Shown: positions 39,532-48,158 of the stretch, one piece after another
How positions within the stretch are numbered: the stretch's first letter is position 1
How the letters are laid out: the number at the start of each line of letters is the position of its first letter
Origin: Corynebacterium haematomassiliense
Lineage (GTDB): Bacteria > Actinomycetota > Actinomycetes > Mycobacteriales > Mycobacteriaceae
Direction: 5' to 3'
Assembly: GCF_013978595.1 (NCBI RefSeq)
Contig: NZ_JACDTZ010000002.1
Location: 124,001-188,000 of the forward strand
DNA length: 64,000 bases
Translations under genes and position numbers: made by a program
Notes under the pieces: generated by a model
Databases searched by the model: none
What the model was told of the DNA's origin: nothing
The model's input: only the letters and a program-made list of their open reading frames with translations

Positions 39532-39846
39532 ATGAAGATCAAGAAGGGCGATATGGTCCAGGTCATCGCCGGCAAGGACAAGGGTGCTCAGGGCCGCGTC
39601 ATCGAGGCGTACCCGCAGCGTGACAAGGTCCTGGTCGAGGGCGTGAACCGCATCAAGAAGCACGTCGCAAACTCCTACACCGAGCGCGGCGCCGAGTCCG
39701 GCGGCATTGTCACCCAGGAAGCCCCGATCCACGTGTCCAACGTGATGATCCTGGACTCCGACGGCAAGCCGACCCGCGTCGGCTACCGCTTCGACGAGGA
39801 CGGCAAGAAGATCCGCGTAGCCAAGTCGAACGGGAAGGACATCTAA
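39532..39846 (+). CDS. rplX: 50S ribosomal protein L24
   Basis: L24 is an assembly initiator of the 50S subunit. The product is 104 residues, with [22 protein letters not shown] (KOW motif) and [11 protein letters not shown]. It shares its last base with the rplE start. Confidence 0.98.
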   Translation: MKIKKGDMVQVIAGKDKGAQGRVIEAYPQRDKVLVEGVNRIKKHVANSYTERGAESGGIVTQEAPIHVSNVMILDSDGKPTRVGYRFDEDGKKIRVAKSNGKDI

Positions 39847-40433
39847 TGACTGAGAGCATTCAGAACTACACCCCCCGCCTGAAGACGCGTTACCAGGACG
39901 AGATCCGCACCAAGCTGAACGACCAGTTCTCTTACGACAACGTCATGCAGATCCCGGGCCTGACCAAGATCGTCGTGAACATGGGTGTCGGCGACGCCGC
40001 CCGCGACTCCAAGGTCATCAACGGCGCGCTCGAGGACCTCACCGCGATCACCGGCCAGAAGCCGCAGCTGCGTCGCGCGAAGAAGTCCATCGCTAACTTC
40101 AAGCTCCGCGAAGGCATGCCGATCGGCGCGAAGGTCACCCTCCGCGGCGACCGCATGTGGGAGTTCCTGGACCGCCTGCTGACCGTGGCCCTGCCGCGTA
40201 TTCGCGACTTCCGCGGCCTGAACGACAAGCAGTTCGACGGCAACGGCAACTACACCTTCGGCCTGTCCGAGCAGACCATGTTCTACGAGATCGACATCGA
40301 CAAGATCGATCGCGTCCGCGGCATGGACATCACGCTCGTCACCACCGCCACGAACGACGACGAGGGTCGCGCCCTGCTGACGCACCTCGGCTTCCCGTTC
40401 GCCGACAAGGACGGCAAGATGAAGCGCGCATAA
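39846..40433 (+). CDS. rplE: 50S ribosomal protein L5
   Basis: L5 binds 5S rRNA and forms an intersubunit bridge. The product is 195 residues with [38 protein letters not shown] and the C-terminal [21 protein letters not shown] terminator follows, so this operon stops here; rpsH lies 7.7 kb further on and rpsN is absent. Confidence 0.98.
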   Translation: MTESIQNYTPRLKTRYQDEIRTKLNDQFSYDNVMQIPGLTKIVVNMGVGDAARDSKVINGALEDLTAITGQKPQLRRAKKSIANFKLREGMPIGAKVTLRGDRMWEFLDRLLTVALPRIRDFRGLNDKQFDGNGNYTFGLSEQTMFYEIDIDKIDRVRGMDITLVTTATNDDEGRALLTHLGFPFADKDGKMKRA

Positions 40434-40456
40434 GCGTTCGCTTGCTTGGCTGCTTT

Positions 40457-40493
40457 GCGCCCCCGGTTCTTTCTGGACCGGGGGCGTTTTGCG
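40457..40493 (+). terminator. Terminator after rplE
   Basis: CGCCCCCGGT at 40458-40467 pairs with ACCGGGGGCG at about 40477-40486, followed by TTTT. Confidence 0.9.
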
Positions 40494-40536
40494 TGTGTTG
40501 GGGTGGGCTGGGCGCCGGGCGCCGCCTGAGGTGCGA

Positions 40537-41736
40537 CTAACGAGGTTCACGAGTGGGGTCGGGCGGGAACGCCAAATCGAGCAGTTCTACTTCGGTGAGG
40601 GTTTCCGGGTTGTGCCACAGGATTGCTTCGATCCGCCCGTCGTGGTTGTAGAGCGTGACCCAGTGCTCGTAGAGGACAATTCCTGCACGCCCGTCGTCGG
40701 CCCAGGGGACGCCGAGGGCATCGAGCTTCTCCGTGAACCTCGAGGTTGGGATGTGGAACGGGATGCCCAGGAAACTGGCGTTGTACTGCGGACTGATTTC
40801 GAGCTCGGTCACCACACCGTCCTTTTCGGTGGCCCTGGCAGCAAACGCTTGCCCATTCAGTGACAGCGTCGCCTGGTACCCGTTTCCGAGGAACTCGTTC
40901 CAATTCATGCGGTCGATGATGGGGGTCGGCTCGGGATCGCCCATTGCGTCCAGCACGTCCTCGAACTTCAACGGGCAGTCCGTGGTGAAGTCGACGAGCG
41001 GCTCGTACCCAGCGCGGTCCTCGGCCGGCTGGGCAGGGGAAGTGGTGCGTGCGGCTGACGCGGCGGCTTCGGCTTGCACGTTTGCCTCGTAGATCTTCCG
41101 CACTGTCTCAACCGGTCCAACAATCGACACCACTCCAGGTTCGTTGGCGACGGTGACGCTGTGCGTATCGACGCCCGCGCGTTCGGTTATGCGCGCGCCT
41201 ATCGCCGCTCCGCATTCTCTTGCCTCAGCCTCCGCGAGCACCGGGGGAAGGAAGTCTTCGAAGACGAACACGTTGCCCACGTCGTCGATCTCGACGAAGT
41301 GGAGCGTTTCGCCGGTGACCCGGCTGCGTGCCGCGGCGAGCGAGCGGATGAATCGGAGGTAGTCGTCCTTGTTGGGCGACAGTGCGACGCCCAACTGCTC
41401 CCAGTACTTCACCCTGTTCGACGTGAGGTCCGCGACGGCATCCAACACATTCATGGCGATGGTGTCGGCCGGGTCCGGGTCTTCGGGCCATGCACCATTA
41501 AACGCGTTGTCGAGTTGGTCGTAGCAGGTGTCCATTCGGGCACGTGCGTCGTCGCTAAGCGAAAAGTCCCTCGTTGATGCATCGAACTCGATGCTGTTGA
41601 TGATGGCGGTGACCTCCGGCCACCTCGCAGTGCAAGAGCGGGCGTAACCGTGGAGGAATGCCTTCGCGGTTTGTAGGGCGCCGAGCGCTGAGGCAGTTGT
41701 GGATCCGGCGTGTTGGAGTGCTTCGTCGTAGAACAT
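40537..41736 (-). CDS. Protein of unknown function
   Basis: The product has 399 residues, soluble and acidic, with no signal peptide. I do not recognise a family. The N-terminal 150 residues look helical (FYDEALQHAGSTTASALGALQTAKAFLHGYARS). An Ala-rich linker near residue 230 separates them from a C-terminal domain with a beta-rich end (FLGIPFHIPTSRFTEKLDALGVPW, then LYEHWVTLYNHDGRIEAILWHN). The ATG at 41736 has GAGGAGG 10 nt upstream. It may be strain-specific accessory content inside the split spc operon. Confidence 0.75.
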   Translation of the reverse strand: MFYDEALQHAGSTTASALGALQTAKAFLHGYARSCTARWPEVTAIINSIEFDASTRDFSLSDDARARMDTCYDQLDNAFNGAWPEDPDPADTIAMNVLDAVADLTSNRVKYWEQLGVALSPNKDDYLRFIRSLAAARSRVTGETLHFVEIDDVGNVFVFEDFLPPVLAEAEARECGAAIGARITERAGVDTHSVTVANEPGVVSIVGPVETVRKIYEANVQAEAAASAARTTSPAQPAEDRAGYEPLVDFTTDCPLKFEDVLDAMGDPEPTPIIDRMNWNEFLGNGYQATLSLNGQAFAARATEKDGVVTELEISPQYNASFLGIPFHIPTSRFTEKLDALGVPWADDGRAGIVLYEHWVTLYNHDGRIEAILWHNPETLTEVELLDLAFPPDPTREPR

Positions 41737-41858
41737 CGGCCGTCGACCTCCTCGTGCTGTGCGGCCCACCTTAGATGAATGGAAGCTCTCTGATTCTGCC
41801 CACCTGCGAGTTATTATGCGCTTCGTAATTTATGCAGACGAGACGGCAGGAAGCGTCC

Positions 41859-43376
41859 ATGTCATTCTTCTCCCGAGGTGCGATCATCGCGCCCAAGGAA
41901 TTCAACCGCTGGCTCATTGTCCCGGCAGCCTTGGCGATCCACCTCTCCATCGGGCAGGTGTACGGGTTCTCCGTGTTTAAGAAGCCGATGATGGAGCACT
42001 TCGGGGTGGGGGAAGTTGCCGTGGGGTGGATCTTCTCGCTGGCGATCGGCATGCTGGGCACCTCGTCTGCGCTGTTTGGCTCGTGGGTGGAAAAGGTCGG
42101 ACCGCGTGCCTCCATGTCCGTCGCTGGGGTGCTGTGGGTGACCGGATTCCTGGTGGCAACGCTGGGCATCAGCACCGGCAACCTGTGGCTGGTGTACTTC
42201 GGCTACGGGTTCATCGGCGGCATTGGCCTGGGCATCGGCTACATCTCGCCCGTGTCTACGCTGATGAAGTGGTTCCCGGACCGGCCGGGCCTGGCTACCG
42301 GGCTGGCGATCATGGGCTTCGGTGGTGGTGCGCTCATCGCGTCGCCGGCCTCGAACCGGCTGATGGAAGCATTCGGCGGCGGGGCTGAACTCGCGGACCG
42401 CGCCGCGGGGCTTGAACCGACGTTTATCACCCTCGCGGTGGTGTACTTGCTGGTCATCGCGATGGGTGCGTACTGCATCCGGCTGCCGCACCCGGACTGG
42501 ACCCCGTCAGGCGCGCCGAAGATCAAGGCGAAGCCGGCGAAAGTCGCCATCGTCGGCGCGAATGTCAGCGCGAACAACGCGATCCGCACGCCGCAGTTCT
42601 GGTGCCTGTGGGTGATCCTGTTCTGCAACATCACCGCCGGCATCGGCATCCTGGAAAACGCCGCGCCGATGGTGCAGGACTACTACCCGGCGCTGAGCGC
42701 CGCGGCCGCCGCCGGCTTTGTCGGCCTGCTGTCGCTGGCCAACATGGGCGGGCGTTTTATCTGGTCGTCCGCCTCCGACGTGATCGGCCGCAAGAACATC
42801 TACATGGTCTACCTGGGCGTCGGCCTGATCTTCTACTTCGTGGTGGCATCCGCCGGCCACACCAGCCTGGCGTTGTTCGTGGTAAGTACCCTGATCCTGC
42901 TCACCTTCTACGGCGGCGGGTTCGCCACCATCCCGGCGTACCTGCGCGACCTGTTCGGCGTGTACCAGGTCGGCGCGATCCACGGCCGGTTGCTCACCGC
43001 CTGGTCCGCGGCGGGTGTGGCGGGCCCGCTGATCATCAACATGGTGGTGGAGCGCCAAGCCAGCCGCGGCAACTCGGGCCCGGAGCTGTACCAGCTCTCG
43101 CTCTACATCATGTGCGTGCTGTTGGCGGTGGGGCTCGTGGCCAACGTGCTGGTCCGGCCTGTTGCGGAGAAGTGGTTCGAGGATCCGGAGACGGTGGCCG
43201 CGAAGGTTGAGGCGGATCGTGCGTCGGCGAGAGAGTCCGCAACGACGGCGACCGGTGGCGGTGCTGGATCCATCCACGCGCTGGTGGCTGCGGTGCTCGC
43301 GCTCGTGATCACGGCGCTGCTCGTCTACGGGCTGTGGGAGACCGCGGCGAAGGCCTCACAGATGTTCGCTGGCTAA
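41859..43376 (+). CDS. OFA-family MFS transporter (oxalate/formate antiporter type)
   Basis: The product has 505 residues with 12 predicted membrane helices. The N-terminus (FNRWLIVPAALAIHLSIGQVYGFSVF) and loop GIGYISPVSTLMKWFPDRPGLATG are typical for the OFA subfamily of MFS. The substrate is not certain: members carry oxalate, formate, lactate or pyruvate. The ATG at 41859 follows AGGAAG. fdhD lies convergent, overlapping the last 4 bp, which fits a formate-related role without proving it. Confidence 0.88.
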   Translation: MSFFSRGAIIAPKEFNRWLIVPAALAIHLSIGQVYGFSVFKKPMMEHFGVGEVAVGWIFSLAIGMLGTSSALFGSWVEKVGPRASMSVAGVLWVTGFLVATLGISTGNLWLVYFGYGFIGGIGLGIGYISPVSTLMKWFPDRPGLATGLAIMGFGGGALIASPASNRLMEAFGGGAELADRAAGLEPTFITLAVVYLLVIAMGAYCIRLPHPDWTPSGAPKIKAKPAKVAIVGANVSANNAIRTPQFWCLWVILFCNITAGIGILENAAPMVQDYYPALSAAAAAGFVGLLSLANMGGRFIWSSASDVIGRKNIYMVYLGVGLIFYFVVASAGHTSLALFVVSTLILLTFYGGGFATIPAYLRDLFGVYQVGAIHGRLLTAWSAAGVAGPLIINMVVERQASRGNSGPELYQLSLYIMCVLLAVGLVANVLVRPVAEKWFEDPETVAAKVEADRASARESATTATGGGAGSIHALVAAVLALVITALLVYGLWETAAKASQMFAG

Positions 43377-44128
43377 CCCCCGGCGTAGACGCTGAAACGT
43401 TCGGCGCCCACCTCGCCAACGAGCACCGTGTTGCTGGCCCGGGCGAGCTCCACGGCCATCGACGTCACGCCGGCAGTGGTGGCCACCACGCCGAACCCGG
43501 CGGCCGCGGCGGCGCGCACGATTTCGAAGCCCACCTGCGCATCGGTTGCGAGGGTGAGGGTGGGGGACGGGAGGGCGTCGAGAAGCATGTGCCCCGCAAT
43601 CTTGTGCACGGCGTTTAACGGATCGAGGTCCTGGCGCCCCGCATCGCCCGCGACCGCCGTGGGCAGGTCGCGCGTGCGGTGCTGCGACAACACCCCGGGC
43701 AGCGCGAATATTGCAGACGGCTCGAGCTCCATGAACTCGTCGCGCACGTCGAGGTTGGCGGCGAGCTCGCGCACTCGCTGCTCGGCGGAGATGCCGCACG
43801 CGTCGCCGGGGATCGGGTCGATAAATTGCGGGGACGCGGGGCGCGCGAGCTGGACATCCAGCAGGTTGTAGGTATTTTCGCCGCCGATCGCGCCCTCGCA
43901 GTAGCGGGCGGTGACCACGTCCTCGACACGCGTGATCATCCCGCGCGCCAGCAGCAGGCCGTGGGCGAGCTCGATGTCGTGGCCCGGGGTGCGCATCAGC
44001 GTTGCGACGCTCACGCCACCGGCCCGGATCTCCAACGGCTCTTCAACCGCGACCTGGCCCGCGCGGGTGTCGCGGGTGCCGTCGGCGGAAATCTTGGTGA
44101 CTGCGAAGCTGCGTTTGGTCCTGCTCAC
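43373..44128 (-). CDS. fdhD: Formate dehydrogenase accessory sulfurtransferase FdhD
   Basis: FdhD transfers sulfur from IscS to the molybdenum cofactor of formate dehydrogenase. The product has 251 residues from the GTG at 44128. The conserved EEPLEIRAGG, TPGHDIELAHGLLLARGMI and AGHMLLDALPSP... regions are present. At the CxxC loop it reads CGIS (Cys111 and Ser114), so the second cysteine is missing. No formate dehydrogenase gene lies in the window. A TACCAT hexamer 8 nt before the GTG suggests a leaderless transcript. Confidence 0.92.
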   Translation of the reverse strand: MSRTKRSFAVTKISADGTRDTRAGQVAVEEPLEIRAGGVSVATLMRTPGHDIELAHGLLLARGMITRVEDVVTARYCEGAIGGENTYNLLDVQLARPASPQFIDPIPGDACGISAEQRVRELAANLDVRDEFMELEPSAIFALPGVLSQHRTRDLPTAVAGDAGRQDLDPLNAVHKIAGHMLLDALPSPTLTLATDAQVGFEIVRAAAAAGFGVVATTAGVTSMAVELARASNTVLVGEVGAERFSVYAGG

Positions 44129-44136
44129 GGGAACCG

Positions 44137-44142
44137 ATGGTA
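44137..44142 (-). promoter_or_regulatory. -10 element of fdhD (leaderless type)
   Basis: TACCAT on the minus strand lies 8 nt before the fdhD GTG. Confidence 0.4.
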
Positions 44143-44306
44143 TCGCCGGATGCTTAACTCGCGAACTTGCGGCGAATCTGCGTGCGAAAACGCGGGTTAT
44201 CCACAGGGGTGCGAACGCGAATTCCACAAGCCCGAAAACATCCGCCTTGACGCCCCGCTACAACTGCACCCACACATCCGAACTCAGAAAGGGGTGGGTG
44301 CGTCCG

Positions 44307-45020
44307 ATGCGTACCGAAGACAAGATCAAACAACGACTGCAGAAACTGCTCAACCAGGCCCGCGACCGTGAGGGCACGCCGGAGGGCGACGCGTTCTACG
44401 CCAGGGCGTTCGAGCTCATGGCGGAGTACGGCTACGAACAACGCGACCTGGACACCGAGGACGGCGACGAGGTGGGCCAGCGCACCTACGAGTTCGCCGG
44501 TTCCTACACGGAGATGCAGGCGAACCTGCTGCTGACCATCGCATTCGCCCTGCACTGCACCGGATTTTCGCAGCGCGTGTACAACTCCACGCGCATGAAA
44601 GACGCCGTCATCTTCGGCTGCGCGCGCCACCTGGAACGGGTGGACATGCTCTACGCGCTGCTTCTGCCCGTCATGCTCGCGGACGCGCAGAAGGTGCGCG
44701 CCACCCACTGGGGAGAATCGGCGGTGGTGCGCCGCCGCAGCTTCATGTCCGGCTTCGCTGCGAGCATCGGCGCGCGCCTCGCCGAAGCCGAAAAGACCGT
44801 GGAGGAATCAGACGGGGAGTATGGGCTCGTGCTTGTCGACGACTTCCAGAAGGCCACCGAAGCCCGCGACAACTTCGCCGCAGAAATGGGCTTCTTTTTA
44901 GGCAGCTTCTCGTCCAAGCGTTCCTTCGACGCGGATGCGTTTGACCAGGGGCACGAGGCGGGGCAGCGCTCCGACATCGGGCAGACGCGGGTGCGCTCAC
45001 GGCCGGCGCTGCCGTTCTAG
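44307..45020 (+). CDS. DUF2786 domain protein
   Basis: The product has 237 residues. The first 45 residues (DKIKQRLQKLLNQARDREGTPEGDAFYARAFELMAEYG) form the DUF2786 motif found in several phage- and plasmid-related and chromosomal actinobacterial proteins. The rest is mostly helical, ends in a basic tail, and has no membrane segment. Function is unknown. The ATG at 44307 is chosen; a GTG at 44298 is a possible alternative with a closer ribosome binding site. Confidence 0.8.
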   Translation: MRTEDKIKQRLQKLLNQARDREGTPEGDAFYARAFELMAEYGYEQRDLDTEDGDEVGQRTYEFAGSYTEMQANLLLTIAFALHCTGFSQRVYNSTRMKDAVIFGCARHLERVDMLYALLLPVMLADAQKVRATHWGESAVVRRRSFMSGFAASIGARLAEAEKTVEESDGEYGLVLVDDFQKATEARDNFAAEMGFFLGSFSSKRSFDADAFDQGHEAGQRSDIGQTRVRSRPALPF

Positions 45021-45037
45021 CGGTTTCGGGGATCTTC

Positions 45038-45092
45038 GTGATCGTGCAGCTTTTCTTGTACGGTGTTGGTGCAAGAAAAGTTGCACGATCAC
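45038..45092 (+). repeat. Long hairpin upstream of the ArsR gene
   Basis: The left arm is GTGATCGTGCA then CTTTTCTTG (45038-45058), and the right arm CAAGAAAAG then TGCACGATCAC (45072-45092), with a single G-T between the two helices and a 13-nt loop. The upstream flank GGTTTCGGGGATC resembles GGTTTCGCGGATC before paired-palindrome copy 1. It abuts the ArsR ribosome binding site, so it could be an operator, an attenuating leader or a relative of the element at 28243. Confidence 0.65.
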
Positions 45093-45102
45093 GGGAGGTT
45101 CG

Positions 45103-45429
45103 ATGACACCACGCGAATACGACCATCCAACAACCGACGAAATCACCCTGACCAGGGTGCTTGGTGCTTTGAGTGACCCCACCCGACTCGAGATGATCCG
45201 TCGGCTCGCCGACGGGTTGGACCATGACAGTCTCGAGCTTGCAGACGATTTGCCCCGGTCGACGCTCACGTACCACACGCGCATGCTGCGAGAGGCGGGG
45301 GTGACGTGGACCCGGGGGGAGGGACGCGCATGCTTGATCCGATTGCGGCGGGACGATCTAGATCGTCTATTTCCCGGTGTGCTTGCGGCAGTGATCGCCA
45401 ACGCGAACACCGAGGGGGAACAGGGATGA
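45103..45429 (+). CDS. ArsR-family transcriptional regulator
   Basis: The product has 108 residues with a winged helix-turn-helix (RVLGALSDPTRLEMIRRLADG, then DDLPRSTLTYHTRMLREAGVTWTRGEG). No cysteine pair typical of metal sensors is present, so the signal is unknown. GGGAGG lies 4 nt before the ATG. It overlaps the MFS gene by 4 bp and probably regulates it together with itself; the long hairpin just upstream is a candidate operator. Confidence 0.88.
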   Translation: MTPREYDHPTTDEITLTRVLGALSDPTRLEMIRRLADGLDHDSLELADDLPRSTLTYHTRMLREAGVTWTRGEGRACLIRLRRDDLDRLFPGVLAAVIANANTEGEQG

Positions 45430-46562
45430 TGCGTCGGCTATGGCCTTTCGTGCTGGGGAGCGTGGCACTCGGCCTAGACGCATACGTGGTGGCGGGACTT
45501 CTGCCGGCCATCGCAGCCGCACTTGGAACGCCAGAAGCCACGGTTGGGCTGGGGGTTGCGGCGTTTACAGGTTCGTATGCCGTCGTGGGGCCGTTACTGG
45601 CGGGAAAGGCAGGGCGGCAATCGCGGCGCAGCCTGATCATCGCCTTGCTTGTGTTCACTTTGGCGAACTCGGCCACGGCGCTGTCGCCGACAATCTGGGT
45701 CTTCCTGGCTTCTCGCGTGGTGGCCGGCGCGGCAGCCGGTGTGTATTCGCCGCTGTCTTCGGCGGTCGCCGCTGAAATCGTGGGGCCGGAACGCCGAGGG
45801 CGCGCATTGGCGTTAGTCCTTGCTGGCTTAGCGGTCGGCACTGTATTCGGCGTGCCGATCGGTCTGATGCTGGCACAGTATTGGGATTGGCGTGCCGCGA
45901 TACTGCTTATCGTGGTCGTCGGAGGTACAGCACTCGCGGGTATTGCACTTCGAGGAGGGGACCTGCCAGCGATTCCAGCGTCTAGTCCCGCCGACCGGCT
46001 GCGGTCTATTACACGGCCTAAGAATCTCCTCACGGTCATTGTGACGCTGTTGACCGGCGTCGCTTCTCTGGGGCTTTACACCTACCTCACAGTCGTGCTG
46101 TCTGGGGGAGCCCTTGCGGCGCATCAAAACATAGCGATTTGGGTGTGGGGGCTGGGCGGTGCTGTCGGAGCACTGGGGATTGGGTTGCTCGCGGACAGGC
46201 ATGACCCGCTGCGGCTCAGTGCTGTGATCCTTGGGGGCCTCACCTGTGCGTTGCTCGGCATGACCCAAGGCCAGGTTCCAGTGTTGGTGGTAGTCAGTCT
46301 GTTTGTCTGGGGATTATGCGGATGGGCTTCTCTCGCGCCCCAGCAACAAGTATTAATTCAAGCGAATCCTGCTGATGGCGCGACGGCTGTTGCTGCAAAC
46401 GCTTCGGCCAACTACCTGGGGTCGGCGCTGGGCGCGGCCGCCGGGTCGCTATTGGTCGCTGCACATGCGACACCGGCCGTACTTAGTGGCTCAGCAGCGG
46501 CCGTAGCAGCGCTTGCGTTGTGCTGCCAGCTCGTTCGGCAGCGCATGGATACCAACGGCTGA
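45426..46562 (+). CDS. MFS efflux transporter (DHA1/Cml type)
   Basis: The product has 378 residues and 12 predicted membrane helices. The N-terminal FVLGSVALGLDAYVVAGLLPAIA and the motif A-like loop GKAGRQSRRSLI resemble the drug:H+ antiporter family that includes chloramphenicol exporters. The substrate is unknown. ATG at 45426 or 45429 overlaps the ArsR stop. Codon use is less GC-biased than in neighbouring genes, which may point to transfer together with the regulator. Confidence 0.85.
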   Translation: MMRRLWPFVLGSVALGLDAYVVAGLLPAIAAALGTPEATVGLGVAAFTGSYAVVGPLLAGKAGRQSRRSLIIALLVFTLANSATALSPTIWVFLASRVVAGAAAGVYSPLSSAVAAEIVGPERRGRALALVLAGLAVGTVFGVPIGLMLAQYWDWRAAILLIVVVGGTALAGIALRGGDLPAIPASSPADRLRSITRPKNLLTVIVTLLTGVASLGLYTYLTVVLSGGALAAHQNIAIWVWGLGGAVGALGIGLLADRHDPLRLSAVILGGLTCALLGMTQGQVPVLVVVSLFVWGLCGWASLAPQQQVLIQANPADGATAVAANASANYLGSALGAAAGSLLVAAHATPAVLSGSAAAVAALALCCQLVRQRMDTNG

Positions 46563-46580
46563 GAGAAACTTTTGTTGTTC

Positions 46581-47804
46581 TCAGTCCACCAGCCACGCGG
46601 CAGCAGCCACGATCATGGCCTCGGCCGCGCGGTCGAGCGTGGGCTGCAGGTCGGGCGCGAAGGCCGGGGAGTGGTTGCCGGGGGCGTTTTCCCAGTCCTT
46701 GAAGCCGCCCAAGCCCCAGTACGTGTACGGCACGTCGAGCGCGTCCGGGATGATGGAGAAATCCTCAGAGGCGGGGATCTGGTCCAAGTCCGCGGCGTCG
46801 CTGCCGAAGTGGGCGTCGAACGCGCCGCGAACGCGGGAGGTGGTCTCCGGGTCGTTGTCCGTGAGCGGGTACTCGTCGTAGAACGTGATTTCCGGCTCCC
46901 GCGGGCTGCCGGCGGCGGCGCACTCGCCCTCAACAATGCGGGTGATTGCGCTGCGCAGCGTGTCGCTGACCTCCCGGGTGTAGGCGCGGGTATTCACCAG
47001 AAGCTCGGCGGTTTCCGGGATCACGTTCGCCTTCACACCGGAGTGGATCGCGCCGACGGTGAGCACCGCGGTGTCTTTCGCTTGCACTTCGCGGGAGACC
47101 ACCGTGTGTAGGCGGGTGACGATGTTGGAGGCGAGCAGGACCGGGTCAACGCCCTTTTCCGGCATGGAGCCGTGGGTGCCCTTGCCCCACACGGTGATCT
47201 GGGCGGAAAACGCCTGGGACATGAACGGCCCCGGGTGGGTGCCCACAACACCTGCGGGCAGCATCGGCAGCACGTGCTGACCCAAATACACGTCGGGTTT
47301 CGGCATCGCCTCGCGGATGCCGTTGGCCAGCATCACCCGCGATCCGGCGTACGCCTCCTCCGCGGGCTGGAACACGGCGACCAGGGTGCCGCGCCAGCAG
47401 TCGCGGTTGACGGCGAAAGCCTCCAGCGCTCCGAGCACGCCCATAATGTGGAAGTCGTGCCCGCAGGCGTGGGCGACGTGCTCCTCGCGGCCGCTGACAG
47501 CATCCACCTGCGTGGCGGTGGAGGCGTACGGCTTGCCGGAACGCTCCTGCACCGGCAGCCCGTCGATGTCCGCGCGGATGGCCACCACCGGGCCGGGCCC
47601 GTTGTCCAGCACGCACACCGTGCCCGTTTCGCCCACCTGCGTGTGCGGCAGCTGCAGCGCATCCAGCCGGGAGCGGATCTTCGAGGCCGTCTGCAGCTCC
47701 TGCAGCGACAACTCGGGATGCTGGTGGAACCAGACGTAAAGATCCTTGCGGGCCTCGCGCGTGGCGGTCAGCGATCCGACGAGCTGTGCAAGGGCGGTAT
47801 CCAT
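46581..47804 (-). CDS. M20-family amidohydrolase
   Basis: The product has 407 residues. The metal-binding motif HACGHDFHIMG (His112, Cys114, His116) and ADIDGLPV upstream are typical for the M20D aminoacylase/hippurate hydrolase group, as is FMSQAFSAQITVWGKGTHGSMPEKGVDP from the dimerisation domain. It probably hydrolyses N-acyl or N-carbamoyl amino acids; the substrate is not predictable. The ATG at 47804 is preceded by TAGACT 7 nt upstream. Confidence 0.9.
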   Translation of the reverse strand: MDTALAQLVGSLTATREARKDLYVWFHQHPELSLQELQTASKIRSRLDALQLPHTQVGETGTVCVLDNGPGPVVAIRADIDGLPVQERSGKPYASTATQVDAVSGREEHVAHACGHDFHIMGVLGALEAFAVNRDCWRGTLVAVFQPAEEAYAGSRVMLANGIREAMPKPDVYLGQHVLPMLPAGVVGTHPGPFMSQAFSAQITVWGKGTHGSMPEKGVDPVLLASNIVTRLHTVVSREVQAKDTAVLTVGAIHSGVKANVIPETAELLVNTRAYTREVSDTLRSAITRIVEGECAAAGSPREPEITFYDEYPLTDNDPETTSRVRGAFDAHFGSDAADLDQIPASEDFSIIPDALDVPYTYWGLGGFKDWENAPGNHSPAFAPDLQPTLDRAAEAMIVAAAAWLVD

Positions 47805-47811
47805 GCAGGGC

Positions 47812-47817
47812 AGTCTA
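47812..47817 (-). promoter_or_regulatory. -10 element of the amidohydrolase gene (leaderless type)
   Basis: TAGACT on the minus strand lies 7 nt before the ATG at 47804. Confidence 0.45.
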
Positions 47818-47917
47818 TGGGGTCTTGAATCTCTGGCGGGTTGGTGGGGCGCTGAACGTGCCCGTCGATAAGCGATTTGCTCATTGGTGCAGGAAAGCGG
47901 TAAGTTACCCCCTCGGA

Positions 47918-47947
47918 CTTGCGCGCCGACGCTTCGGCGTGCGCAAG
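47918..47947 (+). promoter_or_regulatory. Leader hairpin upstream of rpsH
   Basis: CTTGCGC (47918-47924) pairs with GCGCAAG (47941-47947), enclosing GCCGA/TCGGC. No T-run follows, so a regulatory leader is more likely than a terminator. Confidence 0.45.
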
Positions 47948-48158
47948 CCGAAGTACATTTGAACATCCAACTTTGTTGCAGGCCCCCCGCCATGATGCGG
48001 ACCGCGTGCAAGGGAGGCGGCGAGCGGCCCGCGCTATTGAGTGCGGGCAGCGTGAGTAGCCCCCGACAGACCATGCGGAAAACGCGACCCGAAACGCCTC
48101 AGCGTTACAGGTCACCCGGTGGATGGGAACCGCAACGAGAAAGGTAACGGTCACCACA

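Larger units (their letters stand above)
47805..48158 (+). other. Leader and promoter region of rpsH
   Basis: These 354 bp contain no gene but include a strong hairpin at 47918-47947 and a GCAGGCCCCCCGC stretch near 47980, similar to GCAGGCCCCGC before infA. An AGAAAGG site lies upstream of the rpsH ATG. I see no clear -10/-35 pair. Confidence 0.55.

Noticed and set aside
45038..45092. Plain transcription terminator of the DUF2786 gene
   Set aside because: No T-run follows the right arm and the next ribosome binding site abuts it. A regulatory or repeat role fits better, although partial termination cannot be excluded.
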